This document shows positions 34,990 through 47,319 of a DNA stretch of 64,000 bases, piece by piece (the first letter of the stretch is position 1; each line of letters begins with the position of its first letter). The stretch is from positions 201,691,232 to 201,755,231 of the forward strand of contig CM076990.1 in the NCBI GenBank assembly GCA_039090855.1, read 5' to 3'. The translations under genes were made by a program, and so were the position numbers. The notes beneath the pieces were generated by a model. That model saw only the letters and a list, made by a program, of their open reading frames with translations, was not told where the DNA came from and made no database searches. The stretch comes from Macrothele yani (taxonomy: Eukaryota > Arthropoda > Arachnida > Araneae > Macrothelidae).

Positions 34990-35870
34990 TAGGGATATGT
35001 GTGCTGTAAGTGAACAAACGTGCTGAAATTGGTTCATGAAGTTTTATTCAGGTGATAGAACATTTGAAGATAAGTCCCATTCTGGATGCCCTTCTGAAGT
35101 GTGTAATAAAAAGATATTTACATAAAATAATTGAGTCTGTCCCTTGCCATACAGGAGGTATTTGTTATAGACTTTCAGTTTATTCAACAAGTGACGTGAC
35201 AATTGAGATAGTTGGAATGGCCCAAAAACTGGATCTATAGGTGCTACATCAATTATTGGCTAAGAACAAAACGAGTGCAGTGACAAAAGTGCATTTTTGC
35301 AAGATCCGTACAAAAGTAATCTTGGATCGAATGGTGATAGGAGATGAAAAATGGATGCTCTACAAAAATATAAAGCACACCAAATCTTTTTGCAAACTAG
35401 GAGAAGCTTCAGGAATGACTCCAAAAGCTGGTCTCCACCCATAGAAAGTCATGCTCAACTTGTGGTAAGATTGGAAGGGAATTATCCATCATGAGATTTT
35501 GGCACCTAACCAAATGATCACTGCATATCCTTAATGTCAGCAACTTGACAGGGTAAATGAGGCTTTGAATTCTTAAGTGTCCCAGTTTGGTAAATTTGAA
35601 AGGTCGTGTTTGCCATCGTGATAATGGTATCTACGTAGTTATGGTAACTCAGCACAAATTGTAGGAACTTGGCTGAGAACTTATGTTTCATGCACCATAT
35701 TCACTGGACTTAGCACCAACAGATTGTCACTTGTTCTGGTCACTGCAGAATTATATGGCTGATCAAACCATGATAGATCACATAGAAGTTGAAACATCAA
35801 TTCAAACCTTTTTTTACTCCAAAGATGGTATACTTTCTTTGATAGTGAAATTAAATACTAATTGAAACAT
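34990..35870 (+). pseudogene. Old mariner transposase remnant
   Basis: Pieces of a mariner transposase are recognisable: VIGDEKWMLYKNIKHTKSFC (first D) near 35330-35400, then GLHP, and HAPYSLDLAPTDCHLFWSLQ (third D) at 35689-35748. The second D region is decayed. Frames change several times. No TIRs were found. Confidence 0.75.
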
Positions 35871-36291
35871 GGGAACAGGTCATTGCTCTTAATGGAGACT
35901 ATGCAATAAAATAAAATAAAACATTGTGTAAGAATAAAAAAAATAAAAACAGCTTTGTTTGACACAGGTGGTCCAATGAAAATGAGGCCAGTGAATTTTT
36001 CAGATTTCATAAGAACTACCTAAGGCTGCTGGGAGCAGTTTCATTCCTGGCTGATAAACAGTGTCTTTAACAGATTCAGGGACTCTTTGTGAGACCTTTC
36101 TCAGGCCCAAGGTTTGAACAAAGCATGATGCTAAACTTCCTAAAGCTGAGCTGCTATTTACAACCCCAAATCATATAAATTTTGGTCCATTCATTTTGAC
36201 TTATTTAGTAAAATATTCCTATGGTGTTCCTCCTTCCTGCTGTAAATGTTTTGTGTAGCATATAGAATATGCTTTGTTATTTACTATTATC

Positions 36292-36480
36292 AGTGCTGGG
36301 AAATAGCATGCTACTATTAGCAACATTATAGTAGTGCACTACTTCTATTGCAATTTGTAGTGTAGCATAGCTGCAAAAATGAAAAAAGTAGTTTCATTTG
36401 TAATGTGCTACAAAAATCAAGTAGATGTAACGAAATTTTATGCTACATTCGTGCTACTTTTCGATGACAGCAGGAAATCA
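36292..36480. mobile_element. Probable hAT-type terminal fragment
   Basis: It starts cagtgctgggaaatagc and continues with alternating gtagtg/ctactt words (cactacttctattgc, gtgctacaaaaatc). This resembles the ends of hAT elements with CAGTGxTGGG termini. The partner end was not found. Confidence 0.4.
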
Positions 36481-36496
36481 TTTGCCACATTCAGCT

Positions 36497-36597
36497 TGAC
36501 CTTTGGAAGAACTTATTAATGTCCAACAGAAGGCATGACCTTTACAATGCTAGGTCATAGGTCACAGGTCACAATTGTGGGTGGGGTATAAAAGGGG
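36497..36597 (+). promoter_or_regulatory. Promoter-like block: five nuclear-receptor half-sites and a TATA box
   Basis: Three AGGTCA half-sites stand in direct repeat with one-base spacing (36552-36557, 36559-36564, 36566-36571), and two inverted half-sites TGACCT lie at 36497-36502 and 36536-36541. A strong TATA element (tataaaa, 36587-36593) follows 16 bases later. No ORF starts immediately downstream. This could be an LTR-type or intronic promoter. I found no LTR boundary. The words are seen; function is inferred. Confidence 0.5.
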
Positions 36598-36619
36598 GAT
36601 GACTAAGAGACATCTCCAA

Positions 36620-37507
36620 GAGGTAGCAACAGCCATAAAACTGGGAACTCTCAGTAAGCAATTAATGTGATTGTTCGATCCTGTTGTAAGGCTATTCTTT
36701 GAAAGAGTGCATAAATATTGCATTTGCATCTCAGTTTTAATAGTTGATGCAATCTCTTTGGCTGAGCTTACCTCCTAGTTTCATATTTCCCAATGCCTTA
36801 GCTAAGAATGAATGCTGAAAAAGAACTTCCTTGGGCAGTTTCCAATTACTGTTGTAAACTAAAAAGTGAAACAGCAAAAGGGAATTGTATTACTATTCAT
36901 ACTTCTGGCACAGGAGGCAAAAGCCTTTCAGCTTAAAAATCATCAAATCAAACTTAAAATCTTTTCTCCAAGCCAGTGTTTTGCAATTCTTTTTTCAAGT
37001 AGTTATGAACTGTGTATATGTATGAACATATTATTCATTCATTTATTTACTTTTCATGTGTGCATGAGCTTTTTTTAATTCCTTTGTTCAGTAATTTACT
37101 TGGAGTTCTTAAAAACACATCTGAGCATTTATTATTCGCTACTAATGGAACCTATGTGTTCCTAATTAACTATTAGATCATCCACTACACATTGATGCAT
37201 CATTTACTATAACTGATCTTATTTAATTTTTATAAAGTGATTCTTCACATCTATTAGAAACATGAAATCATTTTTATTAGCAGTTTTTTGTATGGCTATC
37301 ATTCAATAGATTTAGAACTCATACTGAAATGTAGTGTTATCCAAAAGTTTCTGCTTCTCATGTTTCCTCTGTGAACACTTTATCGGTGTAAAGCCCAACT
37401 TTAGACTTAGTAAATTCATTTAATTTAAAGTACAGTTTTCACTAACATTGTAAAAGTAAAAAGAAAAAAATAGCAAGGTTAATGTATTGTAATAAAAGCA
37501 TGTATTA
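36620..37507. other. Intron sequence, nothing recognised
   Basis: AT-rich, with no frame or repeat boundary that I can defend. Confidence 0.4.
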
Positions 37508-37509
37508 TA

Positions 37510-38948
37510 CAGGGTGCCCCACTCGCTACCGAACCCCGCATTTCTTTAATAATATTAACACCAATGAAAATATTGTAACGAAATTTGTAGTGGACTTACC
37601 TCATTTCATACAAAACATGATGACATCGCAACATGTGCAGAAAGTGGCCACCATTTGCGTCCAGGCTGCATTGAACCCGGCGCACCATATTGTGGAAAGT
37701 CCTTGCCAGTGCATCTGCCGTCACTACCTGAATTTCTTCAGTGATGTTTGCCTTCAAGGCATCTATGGTTCACAGTTTCTTTTGGTAAACTCTCCCTTTT
37801 AGATATCCCCTTGAAAAGTAATCAGGAGGCGTCAGATTGGGCAAGCGCAGTGGCCATAGACCTTTTGAAATGACGCAATCACCGAAAAAGGACAGAATTT
37901 TCGCCATACTGGTGTGTGATGTCACTCCATCATGCTGGTAATACCCAATGGAGAGGTCTTCGTTGTCTAATTGATTTACAAAGGTGTTGAAGAAGGTTTC
38001 GATATATGCAGCTGTTGTGATGGTTGTATCGAAGAAGATGGGACCAATTATGCGGCGCCGGATCATCCCATACCAAACACTAATTTTCTGTGAATGAAGG
38101 GGTTTTCATGTATCGCGTTGGGATTTTCACTTGCCCAAAAACGGGAATTTTGAGAATTCATGTATCCGGACAGGTGAAACCACTCCTCGTCCGAAAACCA
38201 CGTGTAGTCTAGAATGCCTGGATTTTCCTGAAGAAATGTCTGGAACAATCGATAGTATGTCACTCATTTGACGTGGTCAGGCTCTTTCAGTTCGTGGACT
38301 ACGGAGATATGGCACGCCTGAAGCTTCGCTTTGTTCACAGCACGTTAACAAATGCTTTTGGACAACCCTGTTTCTTGTGACAGTCGGCGAAGTGACTTCC
38401 TGGGAGACGCAAATAGTCGGCCCTTTAGATTCTGGATCGTTTCCTCGGACATTTGTGGATGACCTCCTGCATGGGCATCTAATAAAGTCCCCTTGGTTTC
38501 CAGTTTCTTCGATAATGCCCAAATGGTGGACTTGCTCGGCGGATGTCTGCCTGTAAACCTCTCCAGGAATTGCTGTTGACAAGACTTTATCGATTCTGTT
38601 TTCCAGTAAGTGTGAACAATAAACACTCGCTCCTCCAGAGTATACCCATACATTTTCACCTGTACGCGAACAGCCACGAGCACAAGCACTCACTATCAAC
38701 AACCATATTGTGTAGACATGCTCAACAAAATGGCATAACAAAGCAGCATAGAGGCACGTCTGTCTGGCTGGTGCACTGCGCTGGGTTAAGTGCTGTCTGG
38801 ACGCAAATGGTGGCCACTTCCAGCACATGTGATGTCATCACATTTCGCACGAAATGAGGTAAGACCACTTCAAATTTCGTTGCAATATCTTCATTAGTGT
38901 TAATATTATTAAGGAAATGCCGGGTTCGGTAGCGAGCGGGACACCCTG
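37510..38948 (-). mobile_element. Mariner-superfamily element with ~180-bp inverted repeats
   Basis: It starts cagggtgccccactcgctac and ends with the inverted cagggtgtcccgctcgctac. Similarity extends about 180 bp inward on both sides (37510-37690 and 38770-38948). TA precedes the left end and TG follows the right end, so the duplication is imperfect. One transposase is encoded on the minus strand. Confidence 0.88.
37770..38689 (-). pseudogene. Transposase of the long-TIR mariner relative
   Basis: The N-terminal part is YTLEERVFIVHTYWKTESIK with an HTH (PPSKSTIWALSKKLETKG). Next come FSDEEWFHLSGYMNSQNSRF (first D, about 38210) and YYQHDGVTSHTSMAKILSFF (second D). The third reads LPNLTPPDYFSRGYLKGRVY, where the usual PDLTPPDYF has N in place of the catalytic D. 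Stops near 38345 and a shift near 38065 also break it. Family members are common in insects and spiders. Confidence 0.85.
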
Positions 38949-38957
38949 TGTTTGTAA

Positions 38958-39085
38958 TCAACATCAACCGTTTTCAGTCCATTGCTGGCTGAAGGACTTC
39001 CCAAGCCCCCGCATAACTCTCTATCCTGAGACATTTTCTTCCATGTCACTCTGGCATGCTTTTGAATTTCATCCACCTTCACATG
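38958..39085 (-). mobile_element. RTE LINE 3'-end fragment
   Basis: It matches the complement of the RTE 3' end (tcaacc.ttttcagtccattgctgg, gcttttgaatttcatccacc) with substantial divergence. It lies ten bases beyond the long-TIR element. Confidence 0.7.
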
Positions 39086-39089
39086 TAGA

Positions 39090-41669
39090 TAGATGACATA
39101 CAACAAGTATGTTTTTTTTTTTTTCCTTTCTGCTGTCTATTTGTCCAGGCACAGACACAATATCAGTGCATCAGTAGGCCAAATCTTTCCTTTTTTTTTT
39201 TTTTTTAACATGCATATGAGAGTGATGATCCATGCCATTTTTTCAGTTTCCTTGTTTGCAAGGTTAACGTGCATTCTGTTTACCACGATATTTCCACTTT
39301 TAAAGAACGGTTGAAAAAGAATATGCATTTTCATTGGGCACCTCACAGTGCATGAAACATTTTAAAAACGTTTCATGATGTATAATACTTCTGTTAAGCA
39401 GCATAAAAAAATGTGTTCTATTTGTATATACGCTTGTGATATCAAGTTCAAAAAGCTTTTTTTTTTTTTTTTTTTTTCATTCAGCAGCATCAGTCAGTCT
39501 CAAAGATTTTTCAGGTTCCTTCTATCTTCCATCTTTCCCTAATAACTTTTTTTTTAACACTTTCAACAAATCCAAGAATTCTCTCACTTATGCAGCTATT
39601 GTTCTTCATCTTTTCACTTAAAATCACACTTACACCAGTTTGTCATTTTACATTGTCCAACACTCCAGACCACACACTCATCATTCCATTCACATCTATT
39701 CCAATTTTTTTTTTTTTTTAGTTTCGCTTACCACCTATACTTATTCATTTCTTTAATCACCTCATTCATATTTCCATTTATTCCTCTAGTATTCCATACA
39801 CCAATCTTGCACTCACTCAACCCATATCCCTTTCTTACCCACCAGTTATTACATTTATTAGTTCTAGGTCAATTCCATGATGGACTAGCCTTCTCAAGTG
39901 TGGTATGTCCACCATATTCCACATTTGAGTCCTTTAAAATATTTCTTTGAGTTTTGCAAATCATGAGAGATGGGTTTACCTCCATGTGGCACACTGCTGA
40001 GCAAAAGTGGCATGCACAACAGCAACAAGGGCCTTCATGAATCTGAGAAGCTGACATAAATTAAGCTTTGGTGTAATTACTGTTGAGGGAGCAGCTAGTT
40101 CTGTATGACATTGGCCAAAAGACTCCAACTCATTGGGTTTTGTTCTAAAGCCTTAGGTAGGATGACCAAGTAGAAAGATTATTACTTTGAAAATTAGATT
40201 GTATGCAACAAGGAAGTTTCACTTACTTTATCATAGGTTATCCATACAGCAGAGATCTTTAATTATGAACAAATTATAACTACAAGTTAAAAACGTAGTT
40301 ACAAAAAATGGAACACACATATGCATAGAGAAAGAGAGACTTCTGAATACCACATGAAACAAACACTGTTCACAAAATCAGCATACAAACTGACTGTGTA
40401 CTTTCTTTGCATAGTTCGAGAGAGCTCCAATCACGTGTTTCATGTCTGCTGTTATTGCTAAGTCCAGAGTCTGAAAATCTCTACTCTGCACTTTTTCTCT
40501 GTGTGTGAATATATCAAGACGTATTTCAATTAATTCTTCAACACTTCCCTTATGGTGCAAATGTCAAAAGTGTTACATTTTTTAAACTCTGCTTGTTAAG
40601 ACTCTGAAAATGATGTGTGACACAAACCTCTAAGTAAGAAATAATTTTTGCCCCCCTTCTTCATCTGTAGTGCCCTTTTGACTATACCTCCATTCCTGGC
40701 CTGCTGAGCATGGTAGGGAAGTTAGTGCTGAATTGCTGCCACCTTTCAATCTGTGTAAAAGGTAAAAGGACATAACCTCTGTATTGATCGTGTTCTGATA
40801 CTATTTTTTTTGGCTGGCTCTTAAAAGTATCTTTAGGAATATTAATGGCCTACCTGTTAGCTCCAATTTGTTTGTAGTTCATGTTGTTGTTTTTTAGCTA
40901 GAGCCTGTACGTTGTTTTTGGAGCTATCTATACACTTGAGCTCTGTATTGATCACATTTTGTTACTATATTGGCTGGCCCTTTTCAGGAAAGTTAACACT
41001 CCTACCTGTTAGCTCCAGTTTGTTTGTAGTTCGTGCATTTGCTGGTGGCAGCCCCCAAAGTTTCTTGATGCCTATTTTACTCAGTTTACAGGTGTTCTTG
41101 TGCTGAAACATGTGGAAGAGGTTTTTTTTATGAAATTGGTAGGGATGAGGATATGTCCATTTTGTCGTGTGAATGCCATGAATGGCTTGCGATGTCAAGA
41201 TGATGTTCCGAGTGTTGCCCAATGACTCTGTGAGTGGATTTGTCTCAGTGCTTTGTACAATTCAGGTGTCAGAAGAATTGCATTGCAGAGGTATTATCTC
41301 TGTGTCCATACATTTGGGGTGTGGTTCCATAATCCTCGTATTCCTCTTTATATCATCATGCTGTGGAGAGCAATAAGCTTCCACTCAAACTTAAGCTAAC
41401 AGAGGGGAAATCAGTAAATTCATTTTCCAGACCACATTCTGTAATTTTTATTCCCATAGAATTGTCTTTCCTCAGACCACTGCTTTGAGGTGTTGATCCG
41501 CATTATCAACAGTCCTGATCTGGCAGGTAATCAGTGTACTTGATTTATTCTTCTAGATATACAGGTTCTGATACATGAGAACACAAAAGTTTTCTTTCAG
41601 AATAAATATTTTGCAGTTGGAATGCAACTAACATTCCTAAAAATCTTTTTAAGGGCCAGTCAGACATCT
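39090..41669. other. Intron sequence with T tracts and a diverged ~165-bp direct repeat
   Basis: T tracts lie at about 39112-39123, 39190-39206, 39459-39477 and 39706-39719. The segments at about 40776-40890 and 40941-41038 share ctctgtattgatc and ctgttagctcca-tttgtttgtagtt and look like an old tandem duplication. Near 39730-39830 the minus strand reads KIGVWNTRGINGNMNEVIKE, faintly like the start of a LINE endonuclease. I cannot support an annotation beyond that. Confidence 0.4.
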
Positions 41670-41914
41670 AGGGCGGTGAAATTTTCAAATTTTCTAAAAT
41701 TCTTTTTACAGCAGTCAGACATTGCCGAATTGACAGTAATTACTGTTCCACATTAATATCAATCGCATCAGAAAATTTGAAAATTTCACCGCCCTAGATC
41801 AGGAAGGGCGGTGAAATTTTCAAATTTTCTGATGTGATTGATGCTACATGTGGAACAGTAATTACTGTCAATTCAGTGATGTCTGATTGCTGTGTTGATT
41901 ATTTCATATCATGG
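41670..41914. mobile_element. Inverted pair of SINE family A tails
   Basis: A 26-base arm (agggcggtgaaattttcaaa..., 41670-41695) is perfectly inverted at 41770-41795 and occurs again in direct orientation at 41805. The segment after 41805 matches the body of the SINE at 1139-1358 (ctgatgtgatt, ttactgtcaattc, gatgtc.g.ttgctg, atcatgg). The segment at 41670-41795 is its reverse complement. The tRNA head is lacking. Confidence 0.75.
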
Positions 41915-42360
41915 TATATAGCAATTATGAAATACAACTTACATTTTTACATTTAACAGCAATTATAAAATATTTTGCTTAATAAGATTTAATCACAGTT
42001 AAGATTTTATTTTTGAAGTTCAAAGAAGAAACTAATATGTGAAGTCTCTGAAAATTATTATTGAGAAGTAAAGCATTTAAGAAAAAACAAAGTGCAGAGA
42101 GAGAAAAGGATTTTAATGTTATGCATTTAGTAGTTATTATAGGATTTTTTTTTCTTGATTATAGGAATTTTAAAATATACATTTTGAGATTTTTTAAGGC
42201 ATGTACAGTCGAACCTCATTTAGCAAAAATATTGTCAAATGTCTAGGTTGTACATAATCTTTTTTTTTTTTTTCTTCATCCAAATTTCCTATCAGTTTCG
42301 TGGAATGAAATATATTTCAAGAATGAATTATTTGAACATGTGTGTTTTTTTCCCTATTAG
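41915..42360. other. Intron sequence up to EXOC5 exon C
   Basis: AT-rich, with a T tract near 42260. It ends in the acceptor tttttccctattag. Confidence 0.5.
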
Positions 42361-42484
42361 CTATTCCCCTTGCAGAACCAAAGAGTCCTCCAGAGATATA
42401 TTTTTTTGATGTTATCCGACAGTGCAATGCCATTTACCACTTGTTTGAAAAGAAATTCAGTGATACGTTGGTACCTCTTATCAT
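42361..42484 (+). CDS. EXOC5: EXOC5 internal exon C
   Basis: With the base carried over from exon B, the exon reads AIPLAEPKSPPEIYFFDVIR then QCNAIYHLFEKKFSDTLVPL and leaves two bases (AT) for the next exon. It corresponds to the EXOC5 stretch with LYFLDVVQQANTIFHLFDKQ. The acceptor ends at 42360 and the donor gtaagt is at 42485. The frame is intact. The AEPKSPPE part is a variable loop in the family. Confidence 0.93.
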
Positions 42485-43079
42485 GTAAGTGTGAGTTCAA
42501 AAAAATCATTTGTGTATATTTCACGTCTATTAGTATTATTATTTTTTTATCAGCTGTTCATTTTCTCAACTTCAGCATGTTTAGAATCCATATGAAAGAT
42601 TATACAGACTACAGATACCACACAAAAGTTATTTTGTTAATTTATTGTGGGCAAATTTGGCGCCAACATTGTTTTGTCATTTTACCAACCCTTAGTTACA
42701 TACTGATTAGATAGAAGGAAGTATTACATGTCAGTTACATCTTTCTGTTTCCCAAAATGATATCTCCACTTCAAGAGTATCAGGCTGCAAAATACCCCTT
42801 CTCCATTAGGCAAAGGATTGTGCACAAAATTTGAGATATGTTTGTCTGTGCGTTCTTTTTTCTGTCTGTCCGAAAAAGTGATACTTCTACTTCTGAAAGT
42901 TGGATTAAATAAATATTTTGGTGAGTCTGATGGAGAAGAGCATGTACATTCAGACCTCCTTTTGCTGTTGAATTTTGTTAAATATTTATTTAATCCAACT
43001 TTCAGCAGTGGAAGTATAAATTTTTCAGACATACATAAGGTTAATGGTGGTTTCGTTATGATCCAGAAACAAAGCGCCA
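42485..43079. other. Intron sequence with an inverted repeat
   Basis: Arms of about 40 bases (42880-42920 and 42975-43015; shared core gaaagttggattaaataaat) form an imperfect palindrome. This could be a MITE-like remnant or part of the adjacent mariner. Nothing else is visible. Confidence 0.5.
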
Positions 43080-43600
43080 GAATGGTCACTGGAAATCTCC
43101 ACAGTTACCCAAAGGAAAGATCAGGTTACAAATGTCCAAAACAAGACAGTGCTTGTGTGCTTTTATCACAGCAAAGGAATTTTGCATCACTAGTTCATTC
43201 TTGAAGGTACAGCTGTCACTGGCAATGCCTTACACATTCATTTTGGAACGATTGTGGAAGAGGATTGTTTGTGTCATGCCTGAGTACAAAATCAGGCAAT
43301 GGTTCCTTCTTCACAATAACTCACCCGCACGCAGAATAGTCAGCATATAGCAATTTCTGTCACGAAAACAAGTGTGTGTACTCAACTATCCTCTTCCACA
43401 TTTGTCACTGTACGACTACTTGCTATTCTTTAAATTAAAGCTGCCTTCAAAAGGAAAACAGTTTTTCAAGACATTGAAGACATACAAAGAAGCTCTTCAT
43501 TCCATACCAAAAGACGACCTCTGCAAGTCCTTTCCTTTGTTAGCAGATTCGTGCCGCTTGTTGTATTAAAGCGGGAGGAATGTACTTCAAATAAAATATA
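43080..43600 (+). pseudogene. Mariner transposase C-terminal remnant
   Basis: The translation gives RQWFLLHNNSPARR (second D region; the D of HDNAPAH reads N), LNYPLPHLSLYDYLLFFKLK (third D region, PPYSPDLAPCDFFLFPKLK in relatives) and LPSKGKQFFKTLKTYKEALH. Several frame changes occur. No TIRs were found. Confidence 0.7.
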
Positions 43601-43960
43601 TTCACATAAGTTTTCCTGCTTTTCCATTTTTGTTAAAAAAAAATTAAGTTTCATTGTTTAATTGCTGCACTGTGTATAACAAGCTCTGGCTTTCTAACAG
43701 TAATCCTGTTGCACAGAGGGCCACAAAATGAATTTTAAGTAACTTACAAAATGGAAGTTGTATGGTTTTATTCATCTTACAATAAGTCCAAATTCACAAA
43801 CTTTAACTTAATTAAGATATGTTGTGAGAGGTCCAAAAAATTAATGCTGTTTCCCAGTTTGAACCCAACTGTTCTAATTACATAGCACTTTTCATATACA
43901 TACTTGAAAATTCAAAAGATTTTTTACTTTTTAGGTATTTGTTTTTATGTTCACATTTTG
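43601..43960. other. Intron sequence, nothing recognised
   Basis: No feature is visible before the target duplication of the nested hAT complex at 43961. Confidence 0.4.
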
Positions 43961-44809
43961 ATGGCGAGCAGAGTTCGCCAAAATGCGTAATTATGCGTCT
44001 GGTGCGCATCGAAAAGTGTGTTTACGCATTGAAATTTTGCCAACGCATAAAAATACGAATCAAGGTTTTTAAGCTGGAAAACGTTTATTTTCAACTTTTT
44101 ATTCGAATTTTGTATTTCAAACATATGAACAGCGGTATCCTTTGTTACCTCAGGCCAGATCTCGCGTTGTACGCGATCCATACCTGGCCGTGGTTTGCTA
44201 GGCGCGACCGGAGCTGTGGCTGCATGTCCCGCCAGCCAGTCAGGGCGTGACGTCAGGGAGACATCGTTCCTTACCTTGATGTCATCGGCTCTTCGGGAGC
44301 ACAATCGCATGGGCTACAGCTCGCAAATCTACTGTCATTGCTGCTACAGCTCATGCTCTATCAGATGAGTGAAGTACGCATTCACAATTGCAATTCCGGA
44401 GCACCTTGTGCTCGTGAAGTCGTAATTTGTAGAGATTGAAACAACTTTATCAGATACCAGTGGCGGCTCATGGGTTATTCAAATGAGGGTTCACAATTCA
44501 TAAATTGTAAAAATTAAATTTTCAGTTACGACATAAAGTACAGGTTAAAATACATTTCTGTTTCTACAAGTAAAAAAAAAAAAGCAATGCAACTAAAAGA
44601 AAAAAACAAGCACTAATACGTAGAAAAACTGCAACATTCGACTTTGTACAAAGGAAGATTCTATTACAATAGTGCTTACAATTTACTTCAAAGGTAAACA
44701 TTCAAAGGGAATGTTGATTACTCAAGTGCAATTTTTGTAAATTAAGTCAATCCGCCTGTCTCTTTTTGAAGCAAACAAATCAATAACATTTTCGTTGAAT
44801 TTAGGTATG

Positions 44810-46829
44810 TCATTTATCATTTTTTTTTTCAATTGAGAGCATGGCTAGAGTGCTTAGTCTGTCCTCACTCATGATGATTCTTAAAAATGTCTTAACTTGT
44901 TTTAAAGTTGAGAAGCATCTCTCGGCCTCAGCAGTTGTCATTGGAATAGTAGAAATAATTAGCAACAGTTTGTAGGTCTCCGAGAACGTAGTGTGCAAGT
45001 TATTTTCTGTAATGAACTGTAGAAGACTAATGGCACCATTCATATTTCTGAAATCTGGTCTTCTGTAAATTACTCCTAGTTCAGTTTTCAGGCGATCCTT
45101 CTGTAACATGGGATAAACATCTGTTGTTTGCTCAACAAGCTGATTTGGAAACTTTTTCTTGTACTCCTGAAAATTTTCAACTTGGAGGAGAAAAACAGCA
45201 GAGTAGTGAGTTATAAAAGAAAATCTATCTTTTACTTGATTCGTGATAACATCACATATCTCTTTAGCTGCCACAGTTTTATTTATGTGAATATTTTCTC
45301 TCTTCCCTTTCTTTGATGTTTCCTCTGTTTCTGATATCTTCATGGTCACATTATCCATTCTTTTTCCATTGACTGCTGAAAAGTGTTTACATGCTTTCGA
45401 ATGAGTGCTGCATCAGTTAGTGTTTTCTGAAGTTGTATGACACATCCACATGTGGCATGATACTGTGAAAAACTGTAAGCCAAAACACAAATACTGAGTC
45501 TTCCAACATACGCCGAATAGCCCCCTGCTTGATTTATTGGTACAGCTTGTTTCGATGATGACTATTTTTTCCATGCATTCAGTTAACTGTTCCATGTATT
45601 CATACTCTGTATTGATGGTTCGACTCTTGAAATTCCACCTGGTGGCTGAACCATGAGGTATCCTTTTTCTAACAGTTTCATCTAGAATAGCAATCCTCTA
45701 GAATAGCAAAGTTAGTAATGTCACTTAGGTTGGAAAAAAATACTGGAACTTGATTCTGACTGGTTGCTTGGCCGACAATCAAATTGAGCTGATGTGCGTA
45801 GCAATGCACAAAATGTGCATTCTTATAGGTACGTTTAATAATAGCCTGAACACCTGCATGTTGGCCACTCATCACGTTTATATCGTCGTAGCTCTGGGAT
45901 ATCAATTTCTCAGCTTTGTCTACAACTTTTTCCAAACTAGCTTGAATACATCCAGCGATAGATTCTGCATCATGTCCAGGGGAATCAGTGAATTCTCAGA
46001 ATCTCTCAACTGGTTGCCCGTTACTTAAAATGTATCGAAAAACGACAATCAATTGGGAAGCAGATGAAACATCAGTAGTTTCATCTGCTATCACTGCTAC
46101 AAAACTTGTTTTTGAGATTTCATTTTTTATGTGGTTCTGGTAAACAGTGAGCATACAGTCTAATAAATTGTTTTGAATTTCTTTTGATGTTCCTTTAAAA
46201 ACAGTGGCTTTAGTGAGATGGTCTTTTAGAGATGCATCAAGTTCTGCTGAGAAGTTTATAAGACCTCTGAAAACGCCTGGATTTAATGAATCATCACGTT
46301 CATCATGTCCTCGAAGTGCAAGCTCAAATGTGCCGCAAAACAGAATGCAGTCAATAAGTTTGGAAAGAACATAACGATTTTTGGTTACTTGCTCATTGTG
46401 TTTTTTAACATTTGAACAAAATGCACTGTCAAGCTGTTGGCGAATATCAACCTTTCCCAGCAAACTAAACTCTAATGTGGAGTTTAAACGTGATTGGGAG
46501 CAGTGATGTTTATTTATTTATTGAGTTAAATGGGATAAATCAGCAACACTGTAACTCACCCAACTTGAACCACCACTTTGTTTTGCAAACAGGAGACAGT
46601 GAAAACAAAAGAGCCTGTTAGTTAATTCACATCCACAGATCCATGGATATTTCTCATATAAGTCGGGTTTGAATTCCCTTTTGAAATCTCTAGTTTTACA
46701 TTTTGTCACCTGGATTAGCTTAATCCTAGGTGTTGGCCTGAGCATTTTAATTTCAGTTTTTCTTTCCAGTGGCAACATTGAGAAATGTAATTGCTTTAGC
46801 TCAGAAACACTGATTTTACTAAGTGCCAT
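44810..46829 (-). pseudogene. hAT transposase, ZMYM1-like (DUF4371 type)
   Basis: In order on the minus strand: a TTF-type finger region (WICGCELTNRLFCFHCLLFA), HNEQVTKNRYVLSKLIDCIL, VAVIADETTDVSSASQLIVV (first catalytic D region), YDDINVMSGQHAGVQAIIKR with HCYAHQLNL (second region), and the C-terminal dimerisation block MTTAEAERCFSTLKQVKTFL. The first three pieces share one frame with in-frame stops (near 46515 and 45990). The last is shifted. About 670 codons match the usual length. Similar sequences are often annotated as zinc finger MYM-type protein 1, but the context shows a transposon. Confidence 0.88.
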
Positions 46830-47319
46830 CTTAACTGTTTACACATGTTCTTACACACAACAATAAAACTAACTTATAAAAACTAATAAACAGATTAATA
46901 ACTGATAACAGGGTGCGCATGCATGCTTGAAAACCTGGAAAGTCCTGGAAAATCATGATTACGTTTTCAAGGCCTGAAATATCCTGGAAAAACGGTGTTT
47001 TTTTTTAATGCTGCCTTGAAAAGTCTTGAAATTTGATTAATGCTTAAAAAAATGCCCTTTTAGGAAATCGTGTTACTGTTACCCCTTCATTTTTTAAAGT
47101 TCCTCTCCTCTGTTCTCAAAGAAACCGCCTGCAACGGTCCAGTGCAATAAAATTGGATGATTACTAGTACGTCTGTTAGGAAGGGGAGCTTGATTTATAT
47201 TCTTTGGCTTGATGTCCGTCAGACAACTCTGAGAACGGAAGGGGAAAGAAGAGGCATTTAGCATTTGCAGGGGAGTCGCATATGTACCAAGTCATCTGGC
47301 ATCCACCAGTGAGGAGGGT

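Noticed and set aside
44810..46829. Host ZMYM1 gene
   Set aside because: There are in-frame stops and a frameshift, and the position between hAT-type ends in an EXOC5 intron shows a dead transposase.
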